This document shows positions 24,529 to 33,307 of a stretch of 64,000 nucleotides of DNA, piece by piece. Position 1 is the stretch's first letter. Each line of letters starts with the position of its first letter. Origin of the DNA: Rosettibacter sp964572725 (GTDB lineage Bacteria > Bacteroidota > Ignavibacteria > Ignavibacteriales > Melioribacteraceae). The DNA lies in the NCBI GenBank assembly GCA_964572725.1, contig CAZNFW010000008.1, forward strand, positions 16,220-80,219, given 5' to 3'. The notes under the pieces were generated by a model. The model saw nothing but the letters and a program-made list of their open reading frames with translations. It made no database searches and was not told the DNA's origin. A program made the translations under genes and the position numbers.

Positions 24529-25776
24529 TTATTTGTCTGCTTCTCCCATTACAGGGTCTAAACTTCCAATAATTGCAATTACATCTGAAATCATAGCACC
24601 TTTACAAACTACAGGCAATGCCTGAAGATTGCAAAATGAAGGAGAACGAATTTTTAATTTCCATGGGTGCCCAGTTCCATTGCTAACGATATAAAATCCA
24701 AGTTCTCCTTTTGGATTTTCTGCAGAAAAAAATACATCACCTACTGGAGGATTAATACCATAATTAATCAACATAAAATCATGAATTAGTTCTTCCATTT
24801 TAGTATAAATTTCTGTTTTATGAGGGAGAACATGTTTAGGAACATTAGCAAGCACTTCTCCCTGTGGCATCTTATCGAGAATCTGATAAAGAATTTTCAC
24901 ACTTTCTCTTACTTCTTCACCTCTTTGATAATATCGAGCTAAACAATCACCTTCTGTTTGAGTAGGAATATTAAAATCAATTTCATTATAGAAAAGATAT
25001 GGTTTTGCTCTTCGCACATCGTATTCAACACCAGATGCTCGAAGATTAGGACCAGTTACTCCAAGTGCAATAGCTTCCTCTTTAGGCAGAATTCCTACTC
25101 CTTCAAGTCGATTTATAAAAATTTTATTCCTTAAAAGTAATTTATCCATTTCATCCAGAGCTGAATAATGCTGGTCAAGAAAATCTCGAACCATTTTTAA
25201 TGTTACATCATCTGCATCGTTAGCTACTCCGCCAATTCTTGTATAACTTGTAGTAAACCGGGCACCAGCTAATCTATCAAAAATATTTTGAATTTTTTCT
25301 CTTTCTCTGAATGTCCACATTACCATTGTAACAGCACCAACATCCATCGCATAAGTACCTATTGCAACCATATGAGCTGCAATACGAGAAAGTTCTGCAA
25401 CCATCATCCTTATATACTGAGCTCTTTTGGGAGCTTCAATGCCAAGAAGTTTTTCTACTGCTAATACATAAGCAACGTTATTACACATTGTAGCAGTATA
25501 ATCAAGTCGGTCTGTGTGAGGGATATATTCAATGTAAGACATATCCTCAGCCATTTTTTCGTAGCCTCTGTGCAAATAACCCAATTCTGGAACAACCCCA
25601 AGAACTGTTTCGCCGTCAAGTCTTAACACCAATCTTAATACACCGTGAGTGGCAGGGTGTTGAGGGCCCATGTTAATTACCATTTCATTTTCAAGTGCAT
25701 CATCAATGGTAATGTCTCTGTCCTCGAGTAACTTATTTAATAATTTTTCATCTGAGTAGATATTTTTCTTTTCCAT
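24529..25776 (-). CDS. nuoD: NADH-quinone oxidoreductase subunit D
   Basis: The 415-residue protein contains the NuoD hallmark MGPQHPATHGVLRL near residue 31 and ends with GSLDPVMGEADK. It forms the quinone pocket of the connecting module with NuoB. The length is normal. It is separated from nuoC by nine bases. Confidence 0.97.
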   Translation of the reverse strand: MEKKNIYSDEKLLNKLLEDRDITIDDALENEMVINMGPQHPATHGVLRLVLRLDGETVLGVVPELGYLHRGYEKMAEDMSYIEYIPHTDRLDYTATMCNNVAYVLAVEKLLGIEAPKRAQYIRMMVAELSRIAAHMVAIGTYAMDVGAVTMVMWTFREREKIQNIFDRLAGARFTTSYTRIGGVANDADDVTLKMVRDFLDQHYSALDEMDKLLLRNKIFINRLEGVGILPKEEAIALGVTGPNLRASGVEYDVRRAKPYLFYNEIDFNIPTQTEGDCLARYYQRGEEVRESVKILYQILDKMPQGEVLANVPKHVLPHKTEIYTKMEELIHDFMLINYGINPPVGDVFFSAENPKGELGFYIVSNGTGHPWKLKIRSPSFCNLQALPVVCKGAMISDVIAIIGSLDPVMGEADK

Positions 25777-25785
25777 AATAAAGAG

Positions 25786-26280
25786 TTAATCAATTTTTTC
25801 TGGTAATGGTAATGACCCTGGAATGCCTAACACAGGAAAATCTTTTCTAAGAGGATGATATTCAAATCCTTCCGGCATATAAATTCTTCGTAAATCAGGG
25901 TGATTAATAAAAATTATTCCATACATATCATAAGTTTCTCTTTCATACCAATTAGCACTTTTCCAAACAGAAGTAACTGATTCGATTTCTGGAGGATTAT
26001 CATCAATATTAGCTTTAATTCTAAGAGTAAAGTTGTTTTTGTAAGAATAAGCATGATAAACAACAGTAAATCTATTTTTTCTTGTTGCCCAGTCAATTGC
26101 AGTTATATCTATGCATGTTTCGAAATGCAGGTTGTTATCTTCTTTTAATAGTTTTGCAAGTTCAACAATTTTTTCTTTTTTAATTGTGATGGATAAATCA
26201 CCACGAAATTCTTTAATTTCTTCAATTGAGTTGTCAAACTTTTCTTTAACTTTCTGAATAATTAATTCTTTAAATTCCAT
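25786..26280 (-). CDS. nuoC: NADH-quinone oxidoreductase subunit C
   Basis: The 164-residue product matches the 30-kDa subunit family with WYERETYDMYGI and HPLRKDFPV near the C-terminus. It packs against NuoD in the peripheral arm. It follows nuoB by two bases. NuoC and NuoD are separate here, not fused. Confidence 0.95.
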   Translation of the reverse strand: MEFKELIIQKVKEKFDNSIEEIKEFRGDLSITIKKEKIVELAKLLKEDNNLHFETCIDITAIDWATRKNRFTVVYHAYSYKNNFTLRIKANIDDNPPEIESVTSVWKSANWYERETYDMYGIIFINHPDLRRIYMPEGFEYHPLRKDFPVLGIPGSLPLPEKID

Positions 26281-26282
26281 AA

Positions 26283-26795
26283 TTACTTATCAATATTTTC
26301 TAAAAGAGGTTTATCCTGAAAATCTTTTGCTTTTGTTTTAGCAATTTTTTGTTGGATTGTCATAACTGCATTAATTAAATTTTCTGGACGGGGAGGGCAA
26401 CCAGCTGTATAAACATCTACAGGTAAAAACTGATCAATTCCTTGCACTACATTATATGAACGATACATTCCACCAGAAGAAGTACATGCACCCATTGCAA
26501 TTACCCATTTTGGTTCAGGCATCTGGTCATAAATTCTCCTTACAACTTGAGCCATTTTATAAGTTACGGTTCCAGCCACAATCATCAAATCACACTGGCG
26601 CGGCGTAAAACGCATAACTTCGGAACCAAAACGAGCTAGATCATATTTAGGGTCTGCAGCTGCAATAAGTTCTATTGCACAGCATGAAATTCCCATAGGC
26701 ATGGGCCAAACAGAACTTTTTCTTGCCCATGCAATAACTGCATCTAAAGTTGTTGTTATAAAACCATCTCTATTTAATTTAGCTTCTAATCCCAT
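26283..26795 (-). CDS. nuoB: NADH-quinone oxidoreductase subunit B
   Basis: This 170-residue subunit has the cysteines that bind cluster N2: SCCAIEL, GACTSSGGMY and GCPPRPE. It delivers electrons to quinone. It overlaps the nuoA stop by ten bases, implying translational coupling. Confidence 0.97.
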   Translation of the reverse strand: MGLEAKLNRDGFITTTLDAVIAWARKSSVWPMPMGISCCAIELIAAADPKYDLARFGSEVMRFTPRQCDLMIVAGTVTYKMAQVVRRIYDQMPEPKWVIAMGACTSSGGMYRSYNVVQGIDQFLPVDVYTAGCPPRPENLINAVMTIQQKIAKTKAKDFQDKPLLENIDK

Positions 26796-27154
26796 TTTAA
26801 TCCTCCTTTCATGAGGATATATAAAAATCCTAATTCAAGTACTATTAAAAAGAGAAACATCGGAAAAAATGCAAAAATTCCATATTGATTAAAAAGTGAT
26901 TTAAATTGAACAGCCCACGGATAAACATAAATAACTTCAATATCAAATATTATGAACAACATTGCAACAAGATAATACTTAACTGAAATTCTTTCGTGAG
27001 TTGTTCCAACTGGATTTTTTCCGCTTTCATATGGCATTAATTTAACTTTATTTGGCCGATAAGGTCCAAAAATTCTTGAAGAAAGAATAATAGCTGCGCT
27101 TACTATTACAGAGAAAATTAATACAAGTATAATTGGGATATAATCCAATATCAT
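26786..27154 (-). CDS. nuoA: NADH-quinone oxidoreductase subunit A
   Basis: The 122-residue protein has three membrane helices and the conserved loop LMPYESGKNP near residue 42, plus FDIEVIYVYPWA. It is the only membrane-arm subunit encoded in this window and opens the nuoABCDEF operon. A candidate promoter lies just upstream. Confidence 0.95.
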   Translation of the reverse strand: MILDYIPIILVLIFSVIVSAAIILSSRIFGPYRPNKVKLMPYESGKNPVGTTHERISVKYYLVAMLFIIFDIEVIYVYPWAVQFKSLFNQYGIFAFFPMFLFLIVLELGFLYILMKGGLKWD

Positions 27155-27181
27155 AAACAGATTTTCTACTTTTTTATAAAT

Positions 27182-27213
27182 GAAAAATAACCTAATTCAT
27201 TTTATTATGCAAA
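27182..27213 (-). promoter_or_regulatory. Candidate Bacteroidota-type promoter of the nuo operon
   Basis: On the minus strand TTTG (27213-27210), a 20-base spacer and TATTTTTC (27189-27182) resemble the TTTG / TAnnTTTG promoter of Bacteroidota, with one mismatch. It is 27 bases before the nuoA start. AT-rich sequence makes such matches easy by chance. Confidence 0.35.
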
Positions 27214-27241
27214 AGCAGATATTAAGAAGTGATATATAATT

Positions 27242-27274
27242 AAAAATCCCGGCTATGGTTAGAATAACCGGGAT
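27242..27274 (-). terminator. Rho-independent terminator of the lysine operon
   Basis: ATCCCGG and CCGGGAT form a seven-base-pair stem with a 15-base loop, and five T residues follow on the minus strand. It starts five bases after the stop of the aminotransferase gene. Confidence 0.85.
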
Positions 27275-27279
27275 AATTT

Positions 27280-28434
27280 TCAGGCAAGCACTTCAGCTAT
27301 TTTTTCTATTGCAATGTCTAAATCTTCATAACTAATAACTAAAGGTGGAAGTAATCTTAATACAGTAGTTCCACCGGGCAGAGTAACGATTCCTTTCTTT
27401 AATAATTCAACAATAACTGGCTGAGATTTATCTTTTAACTCAATTCCAATCATTAAACCAATTTGACGAATTTCTCTAACTTTTGATAATGAATACTTGC
27501 TAAATTTTTCTTTGAAATAATTTCCTTTTTGTTCAGCTTGTTCCCATAATTTATTTTCAATCATAAAGTCAATTGCAGCAATTCCAGCGGCACAGGCAAG
27601 AGGATTTCCGCCGAAAGTAGAGCCGTGTTTGCTTTTTTCCATTTTAATTTTGTCTGAACAAAGAACTGCACCCATTGGAAATCCACCCGCTATTGATTTT
27701 GCAAGTGTCATAATATCGGCTTCAATATCATAATGTTCTATTGCAAACATTTTTCCAGTTCTGCAAAATCCAGTTTGAATTTCGTCAATTATTAAGATAA
27801 TGCCTTTTTCATCACATAATTTTCTGACATTCTGAAAAAATTCTTTCTTCCCAATATTAATTCCGCCTTCTCCTTGAACCAATTCGAGTATAATTCCAGC
27901 AGTATCATCATCTACTGCTGCAGAGAGTTTTTCAAAATTATTATAAGGAACAAATGTAAAACCAGGCACCAGTGGTTCAAACCCATCACGATATTCAGCT
28001 TTGAATGTTGCACTTAAAGCACCCATCGTTCTTCCATGAAAACCTTTCATTGCAGCAATAAATTTTGTTTTCTTTGTTGTAAATCTTGCAAATTTAATTG
28101 CCCCTTCAATTGCTTCGGTTCCTGAATTTGTCAGAAATGCTTTTTTGAAATTTTTTGGAGCAATACTGAAAAGTTTTTCAAGGAATAAAGCTTTTTTGTC
28201 ATTGTAAAAAGTATTTGGACATGTTATAAGTGTAGAAGCCTGTTTTGAAATTGCTTCTGCAACTTTATCGTTGCAATGTCCAACATTCGCAACGCTAATA
28301 CCAGCTGCCAAATCTATATATTCATTTCCCTGATCGTCCCAGAGACGTGCACCTTTACCTTTTACAAAAACAACATCTCTCATTGGATAAACTTCAATTT
28401 CATATTGCTGCTGAAGTGTTTTGTAATCAGTCAT
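27280..28434 (-). CDS. lysJ: LysW-semialdehyde / acetylornithine-type aminotransferase
   Basis: A 384-residue class III PLP aminotransferase. The PLP lysine lies in TLAKSIAGGFPMGAV near residue 239, with IIDEIQTGFCRTG and TFGGNPLACAAG as further family motifs. By sequence it could be ArgD or LysJ. The operon (lysW, homocitrate synthase, lysX, lysY, lysZ) makes LysJ the likely role: amination of LysW-gamma-aminoadipate semialdehyde to LysW-lysine. It may serve arginine synthesis too. It is the last gene before a terminator. Confidence 0.85.
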   Translation of the reverse strand: MTDYKTLQQQYEIEVYPMRDVVFVKGKGARLWDDQGNEYIDLAAGISVANVGHCNDKVAEAISKQASTLITCPNTFYNDKKALFLEKLFSIAPKNFKKAFLTNSGTEAIEGAIKFARFTTKKTKFIAAMKGFHGRTMGALSATFKAEYRDGFEPLVPGFTFVPYNNFEKLSAAVDDDTAGIILELVQGEGGINIGKKEFFQNVRKLCDEKGIILIIDEIQTGFCRTGKMFAIEHYDIEADIMTLAKSIAGGFPMGAVLCSDKIKMEKSKHGSTFGGNPLACAAGIAAIDFMIENKLWEQAEQKGNYFKEKFSKYSLSKVREIRQIGLMIGIELKDKSQPVIVELLKKGIVTLPGGTTVLRLLPPLVISYEDLDIAIEKIAEVLA

Positions 28435-28449
28435 TTAAAACCTCATTTC

Positions 28450-29241
28450 TTATGAAATAATTGTTCCTTTTCCATTTAAAGCATCTATAACAGGATGCTC
28501 TGTTCGTCCATCTGAAATTATAACTGTAGTATTACCTGTTTCAAATAATTTTCTAAGTGCTAAAATTTTTCTTTTCATTCTACCTTCAACTTTTTGCTCC
28601 ATTGCTTCAAGTTCTTCTTTTGACATTTTAGCAACTAATGATGCTTTATTATTTTTGTCAAGTAAAAATCCTGGAGCTTCTATTAAAGAAATAATTTTCT
28701 CGGCATTAAATTCACTTTGTAAAAGTGCTACTATATCGTCATTTTCCGAATTAATTGCAAAATTATTTTCATCAATTAACGGAACGCATAAAACCGGAGT
28801 ATAACCATTATCAAGCAGTAAATTTAGTAAATGTTTATTGACAGATTTTGGTTTTCCAGAAAAATCTCTCAATAAAAGAGTTTTACCGCCTTCTCGAACT
28901 TTAATACCACTGTTTCTTTTCCCAACAATAACTTTTCCATCAAGTCCGGATAATCCTACCGCATTAATTCCATGCTGTTGACATAGTTCTACAATTCTCT
29001 TGTTCTTAAGTCCTGCATAAGTCATCATCATTAAATCTATTGTTTCTTCGTTGCTTAAAACAGAATCATATCCAGATAGTGAAGTAACCACTTTTTTCTG
29101 ATAATTTAATTTTTGTGCAATCTCGTCTCTTAAAGCATTAGCACCATGAACTATAATAAATTTTTCATTAATAGCTGCAAGATCAGAAATTATTCCCTTT
29201 AGATTAATTTCTTTTCCGCCGCCAATTTTAATTAAATACAT
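28450..29241 (-). CDS. lysZ: LysW-aminoadipate kinase (acetylglutamate kinase family)
   Basis: The 263-residue protein is an amino-acid kinase: IKIGGGKEIN at the start binds ATP phosphates, HGANALRDE and GLSGLDGKVI are substrate-side motifs, and the C-terminus carries VAKMSKEELEAMEQKVEGRMKRKI. It phosphorylates the carboxyl group of the LysW-bound aminoadipate. Its start overlaps the amidotransferase gene by ten bases. Without the LysW context it would be called ArgB. Confidence 0.88.
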   Translation of the reverse strand: MYLIKIGGGKEINLKGIISDLAAINEKFIIVHGANALRDEIAQKLNYQKKVVTSLSGYDSVLSNEETIDLMMMTYAGLKNKRIVELCQQHGINAVGLSGLDGKVIVGKRNSGIKVREGGKTLLLRDFSGKPKSVNKHLLNLLLDNGYTPVLCVPLIDENNFAINSENDDIVALLQSEFNAEKIISLIEAPGFLLDKNNKASLVAKMSKEELEAMEQKVEGRMKRKILALRKLFETGNTTVIISDGRTEHPVIDALNGKGTIIS

Positions 29242-29876
29242 TTGAACTCCATAAATGAATTATTTGGAATAGATTGCCAGTTATCTTCGTTAATAAATCT
29301 GTCAGAGCAAATAAGAATCAAATCATCTGTAATTTTTTTGTGCATTGTAAAATAATTTTCATCTTCATTAAAGAAAGAATAAAGATAAGCATTTTTTTTA
29401 TCTGCAATTATAAAATTCATCGCCCGGACATAAGAAGATTTTTTAATAATAATATCAGTTGCTTTTTGAATTGCATCTTTAATGCTACCTTTATCAAATC
29501 TTTTTATGTAATTAAAAATTTTTTCTGCACCAATTCGTCCTTCTTCTTTTATTCTAACACCCCGGAGTTCACCATTAAAAATGAAAATGTAATTATCGTC
29601 ATAAAAAGGCATATTGTTTTCTAAGATAATTCCTTCATCACGAAAAGCGCTTCGTGCATGTGCTATTAATCTTTTTGTTGAACCAAAATTTAATAAATCA
29701 TCTTCCCAGATTGGTTTTATATTTTTGTAAAAATTCCATTTATTGTTTTGCCAGTATGCACAACCCCATCCATGGCCCTGATATTCCTTGCTGTTTCTTG
29801 ATATTTCAGCAAACTTCAAAAGATAATCTTTTGCATCAAATTCGTATTTGGAATTTACATACAGCAGTCTGCACAT
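29232..29876 (-). CDS. Class II glutamine amidotransferase (YafJ-like) in the lysine operon
   Basis: This 214-residue protein begins Met-Cys-Arg, exposing Cys2 as the N-terminal nucleophile of class II amidotransferases. Supporting motifs are GHGWGCAYW, HARSA and FNGELRG. It has no synthetase domain, like YafJ/EgtC proteins. It lies inside the LysW operon, overlapping lysZ by ten bases. I know of no step in LysW-dependent lysine synthesis that needs an amidotransferase; LysX uses glutamate-like substrates directly. Its role here is unknown. Confidence 0.82.
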   Translation of the reverse strand: MCRLLYVNSKYEFDAKDYLLKFAEISRNSKEYQGHGWGCAYWQNNKWNFYKNIKPIWEDDLLNFGSTKRLIAHARSAFRDEGIILENNMPFYDDNYIFIFNGELRGVRIKEEGRIGAEKIFNYIKRFDKGSIKDAIQKATDIIIKKSSYVRAMNFIIADKKNAYLYSFFNEDENYFTMHKKITDDLILICSDRFINEDNWQSIPNNSFMEFKCI

Positions 29877-29963
29877 TTTAACTCCACTACAAAACAGTTA
29901 TAACTTTATTACGATAAATCAATTTTGATTAGCAATATCAAGTAAATCAAATCAGAAAAAAAA

Positions 29964-31010
29964 TTAAATTGGATGAAGTCCTGGGAATTCAAGGCCAGTT
30001 TTTTCATCAAAACCAAACATGATATTAAATGCCTGAACTGCCTGACCTGCAGCTCCTTTCATCAAATTATCAATTGCACTTATAACAACGAGTCGATTTG
30101 AAAATTCATCTTTTTTAAATCCTATATCACAGTAATTTGTACCAATTAATAGTTTTGGTTCGGGATATCTATAAATTCCTTCACTTTCTTTCACAATACG
30201 AATAAATGGTTCATTACCATAAGCTTCGCGATAAATTTTCCATATATCTTTTTCAGTCAAATTTTCTTTTAAGAATACATGGCAAGTAGCAAGTAAACCT
30301 CTAACGATATCAATAGCGGTTGCCGAGAAGTGAACCTGAATTTTTTTACCGAAAGATAATTCCTGTAAAATTTCTGCAGTATGTCTGTGTTGAGTCGGCA
30401 TATAAGATCTAACAACTCCGCTTCTTTCAGGATGATGGGAACCTTCATTAATTTTGTTTCCGCCTTCACTTGAACCGACTTTTACTTCAATAACAGTTCT
30501 GTCTTCTTCAACAAGTCCATTTTTATATAAAGGATATAATCCAAGAATACTTGCTGTAGCATTGCATCCCGCACTTGAAATAAAATTAGATTTTTTCATC
30601 TCCTCGCGATGAAGTTCTGGTATTCCATAAACAAATTCGTTTAATAAATCGGGACGTGCATGTTTGTGACCATACCATTTTTCATATTCAGAAGAATCTT
30701 TTAATCTAAAATCTGCACTCAAATCAATTATTCTCGGAGCAATTTTTTTGAATGTATCAATTTTATTTTGAGAACTATTATGAGGAAGACAGAGAAATAA
30801 CAAATCACATTCTTCAAGTTCATTAATGGAATTAAATTTCAGAGTAGTGACTTTTCTTAAATTTGGATGAATTTTATGAACAAATTTTCCTGTATTGCTT
30901 TCTGAAGTAACTTGTTTTATTTCAACAAAAGGATGAAATAATAATAATCTAAGAAGTTCGCCTCCAGTATAACCTGAAGCACCTACTATGGATACTTTAA
31001 TCTTTTCCAT
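29964..31010 (-). CDS. lysY: LysW-aminoadipyl-phosphate reductase (ArgC family)
   Basis: A 348-residue ArgC-type reductase: GASGYTGGELLRLL binds NADPH, and the catalytic Cys is in SSAGCNATASILGLYPL near residue 147. It reduces the acyl phosphate made by LysZ to the semialdehyde. It starts one base before the lysX stop. ArgC and LysY are hard to separate by eye; the neighbours decide. Confidence 0.88.
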   Translation of the reverse strand: MEKIKVSIVGASGYTGGELLRLLLFHPFVEIKQVTSESNTGKFVHKIHPNLRKVTTLKFNSINELEECDLLFLCLPHNSSQNKIDTFKKIAPRIIDLSADFRLKDSSEYEKWYGHKHARPDLLNEFVYGIPELHREEMKKSNFISSAGCNATASILGLYPLYKNGLVEEDRTVIEVKVGSSEGGNKINEGSHHPERSGVVRSYMPTQHRHTAEILQELSFGKKIQVHFSATAIDIVRGLLATCHVFLKENLTEKDIWKIYREAYGNEPFIRIVKESEGIYRYPEPKLLIGTNYCDIGFKKDEFSNRLVVISAIDNLMKGAAGQAVQAFNIMFGFDEKTGLEFPGLHPI

Positions 31011-31856
31011 TTATTTCTCCTCTGCAACTCTCAGGATATATTCAACCATTTTTTTAGGAATATTAACACCAGTAGTAATTATACTGTTTTTATATTCCAT
31101 TGTGTAATTAACTTCATTAACTAAATAACCATTTTCAGTTTCAAAGATATCGATAGCAACAATTCCTCCGCCAACAGCTTTTGCAGCTCGCAAAGAAATA
31201 TCACGCAGTTCATCAGTAACAGGACAATTAGAAGCAATGCCACCGCGAGCAGTGTTTGTAATCCAATGAGGTGAAGTTCTATAAATTGCAGCAATACATT
31301 CGTCGCCAACCACAAAGCTTCGAATGTCTCTACCTTTTTTTTCAACATATTTTTGAATATAGAAAATTGAATGATGATAAGAACCCAAAATTGTTTTATG
31401 TTCAAGAACAGCTTCGGCTGCATCGCGGTCATTTATTTTTGAAAGCAATCTACCCCATGAACCAACAGCGGGTTTAAGAACTACGGGGTATCCCATTTCT
31501 TCAATGGCTTTTAGAGCTGATTCTTCTGTAAATGCAATTCTAACTTCGGGTTGAGGAACATTATGTTCAGCAAGAGCAACAGAAGTAAGTAATTTATCAC
31601 CACAGATAGTCGCAACTTGATAAGTATTTACACATTTAATTCCTGCTGCTTCGAATAGTCTTAAGCTATGGAGTGCTCGTGAGTGATTAATACATCTTTC
31701 AACAACAACATCTAAATCAAAATGGTCTTTACCAAGATTAAATGTTATTTCACGGTCATCAATCATAACTAATTCAACGCCTTTAATTGCGTTGAACTCA
31801 TCAATTAGAAATTTTTCATCTTTTCTTATCAATGAATGAAGTAATCCGATTTTCAT
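31011..31856 (-). CDS. lysX: LysW-aminoadipate ligase (ATP-grasp)
   Basis: The 281-residue ATP-grasp ligase closely follows LysX: HSRALHSLRLFEAAG, PVVLKPAVGSWGRLLSK, WITNTARGG and the metal-binding NEVNYTMEYKNS. It joins alpha-aminoadipate to the C-terminal glutamate of the carrier LysW. It lies next to lysY and downstream of the homocitrate synthase. ArgX-type use of glutamate is the alternative and cannot be excluded without structural comparison. Confidence 0.9.
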   Translation of the reverse strand: MKIGLLHSLIRKDEKFLIDEFNAIKGVELVMIDDREITFNLGKDHFDLDVVVERCINHSRALHSLRLFEAAGIKCVNTYQVATICGDKLLTSVALAEHNVPQPEVRIAFTEESALKAIEEMGYPVVLKPAVGSWGRLLSKINDRDAAEAVLEHKTILGSYHHSIFYIQKYVEKKGRDIRSFVVGDECIAAIYRTSPHWITNTARGGIASNCPVTDELRDISLRAAKAVGGGIVAIDIFETENGYLVNEVNYTMEYKNSIITTGVNIPKKMVEYILRVAEEK

Positions 31857-31881
31857 TTTTAATACTCTCCCTAATTAAATA

Positions 31882-31904
31882 AAAAAGAGCTGAAATTTTT
31901 CAGC
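31882..31904 (-). terminator. Hairpin plus T-tract overlapping the homocitrate synthase stop codon
   Basis: On the minus strand GCTGAAA and TTTCAGC form a seven-base-pair stem over two bases, followed by TCTTTTTTATTT. The TGA stop (31902-31900) lies inside the stem. It could terminate or attenuate transcription between the lysW-hcs pair and lysX; readthrough must occur if the genes form one operon. Confidence 0.6.
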
Positions 31905-33049
31905 GTTTATAGGTTAGATGATGTTTGACTGCATCTACGATGTGTCTAAGTTCGGCGAGATCAACTGTGCGTCCTTTCTGACCAACAGATTTTACTTCCT
32001 TCAAAATATCATATTGTGTTTGTTCATCAAGTTCAGTTTCGCCAATTAAATTTAATGCATATCTAAGAGATGCAATTCCCGACATATGGTCTAAAGCAAA
32101 ACTTCTTTCTCTGCCAACAACAGCAGGATTTAAGCTTTCATAATGCATTGGGTTAATAGAAGCAGCATGAGTATGAACTCCTGCACAGTGAGTAAATGCA
32201 TTCATACCAGTAATAGGAAAATTTGCAGGTATTGGAATTCCAGAATGTTTGCTGACTAAATCATATAATTCAATAAGTTTTGGAAGATTCCAGCGATTTT
32301 CTCCAAAATCTACTGTCAGAACAACAAGCAACTGAGCTAAATCAACTAAACCTGCTCTTTCACCCAGACCAAGAGTTGTAGCATCAATAATGTCGGCTCC
32401 AGCACGATAAGCATCGAGTGCGTTTGCGAGTGCCAATCCTCTATCATTATGGCAATGCACTGCTACTTTAGGATTCAAATTTCTCTTATTAAATTCCTCT
32501 TTCAATCTTGAAATATAATCATACATGCTTCTCTTGCCTGGTATCATGTAGCCTGTAGTATCAGCCACACTAATAATATCTGCACCTGCTTCAATTGCTG
32601 CAGTAGCAGCTTTCACAACATTTTCAAATTGTGATCTTACAGTATCTTCGGGAGTATATCGAATTAATAAATCAGGTTTTTGACTTTTAGCATATTTAAT
32701 TATATCAGTAATTTGCTTAATTGCACTGTCGAGGTCTTTCTTAAAAACAGTATTTAATCTTTCATCAGAGACACAATAAAAAACGCCAATAAAGCTCACT
32801 CCGCATTCAAGAGCCATATCAATATCTTGTTGTAATGATCTTGAGTGAGCACCTACAATAGCTTTATAATTTTTTTGAGCAATAGATTTTACTGCTTCAT
32901 GAATTTCAGGTGTAACCATTGGATGCCCGGCTTCAATAATGTCAATTCCAATTTCGTCGAGCAAATTTGCTATTGCAAGCTTGATGTGTTTATCAAAATA
33001 AACACCGGGGGTTTGTTCCCCTTCTCTTAAAGTTGAATCTAAAACCCAG
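31900..33049 (-). CDS. Homocitrate synthase-like enzyme, start lost in assembly gap
   Basis: The reading frame extends upstream of the first visible Met (32964) to the edge of the 42-N gap: 383 codons start with WVLDSTLREGEQ, the N-terminal catalytic signature of the DRE-TIM isopropylmalate/homocitrate synthase family. So the true start is a few codons inside the gap. Further motifs are HCHNDRGLALANA and GERAGLVDLAQL, with HTHAASINP in the C-terminal part. With lysW upstream and lysX downstream, condensation of acetyl-CoA with 2-oxoglutarate is likely. Isopropylmalate or citramalate synthase is the alternative. Confidence 0.85.
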
Positions 33050-33091
33050 NNNNNNNNNNNNNNNNNNNNNNNNNNNNNNNNNNNNNNNNNN
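33050..33091. other. Assembly gap (42 N) between lysW and homocitrate synthase
   Basis: The unknown bases remove the C-terminal tail of LysW and the first codons of the homocitrate synthase. If 42 is the true size, roughly ten LysW codons plus a stop and two or three enzyme codons would fit. Confidence 0.99.
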
Positions 33092-33221
33092 TTAATGTTG
33101 GAGGGTTAAGAGAAACAACTTCAAGTTCAGTTCCACAATCGGGACATTCAAGCAATTCTCCTACTACTGTCCCTTCCTTTAATTCAATCACTGCACCACA
33201 AACAGGGCATTCTGCTTTCAT
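33092..33221 (-). CDS. lysW: LysW amino-group carrier protein, 3' end in gap
   Basis: The ATG at 33221 is preceded by GGAG; the longer upstream reading frame is not credible. Forty-three residues are visible: a zinc ribbon with CPVCG and CPDCG, then the acidic-hydrophobic ELEVVSLNPPTL that is almost invariant in LysW. The expected C-terminal EDWGE-type tail, whose last Glu carries the substrate, is hidden by the gap. LysW protects the amino group of aminoadipate while LysZ, LysY and LysJ act. It is the first gene of the operon and has its own candidate promoter. Confidence 0.95.
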
Positions 33222-33242
33222 ATTACTCCAAAAATTTTTTTG

Positions 33243-33274
33243 CGAAGATAAAAAATATTTTGCGGCTTTGCAAT
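33243..33274 (-). promoter_or_regulatory. Candidate Bacteroidota-type promoter of the lysW operon
   Basis: Minus-strand ATTG (33274-33271), a 20-base spacer and TATCTTCG (33250-33243) match the TTTG / TAnnTTTG consensus with one mismatch in each box. RNA would start about 15 bases before the lysW ATG, just ahead of its GGAG. Confidence 0.45.
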
Positions 33275-33307
33275 AAAAACAGCTATCCAGAAAAATATTT
33301 TTTAAGT

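Noticed and set aside
29274..29624. Plus-strand open frame of 116 codons opposite the amidotransferase gene
   Set aside because: It is composed of Ile/Phe/Asn-rich antisense sequence from AT-rich DNA; the minus-strand gene has catalytic motifs.
32964..32964. First visible Met of the homocitrate synthase as its start
   Set aside because: The frame continues upstream into the conserved STLREGEQ motif up to the gap edge, so this Met is internal.
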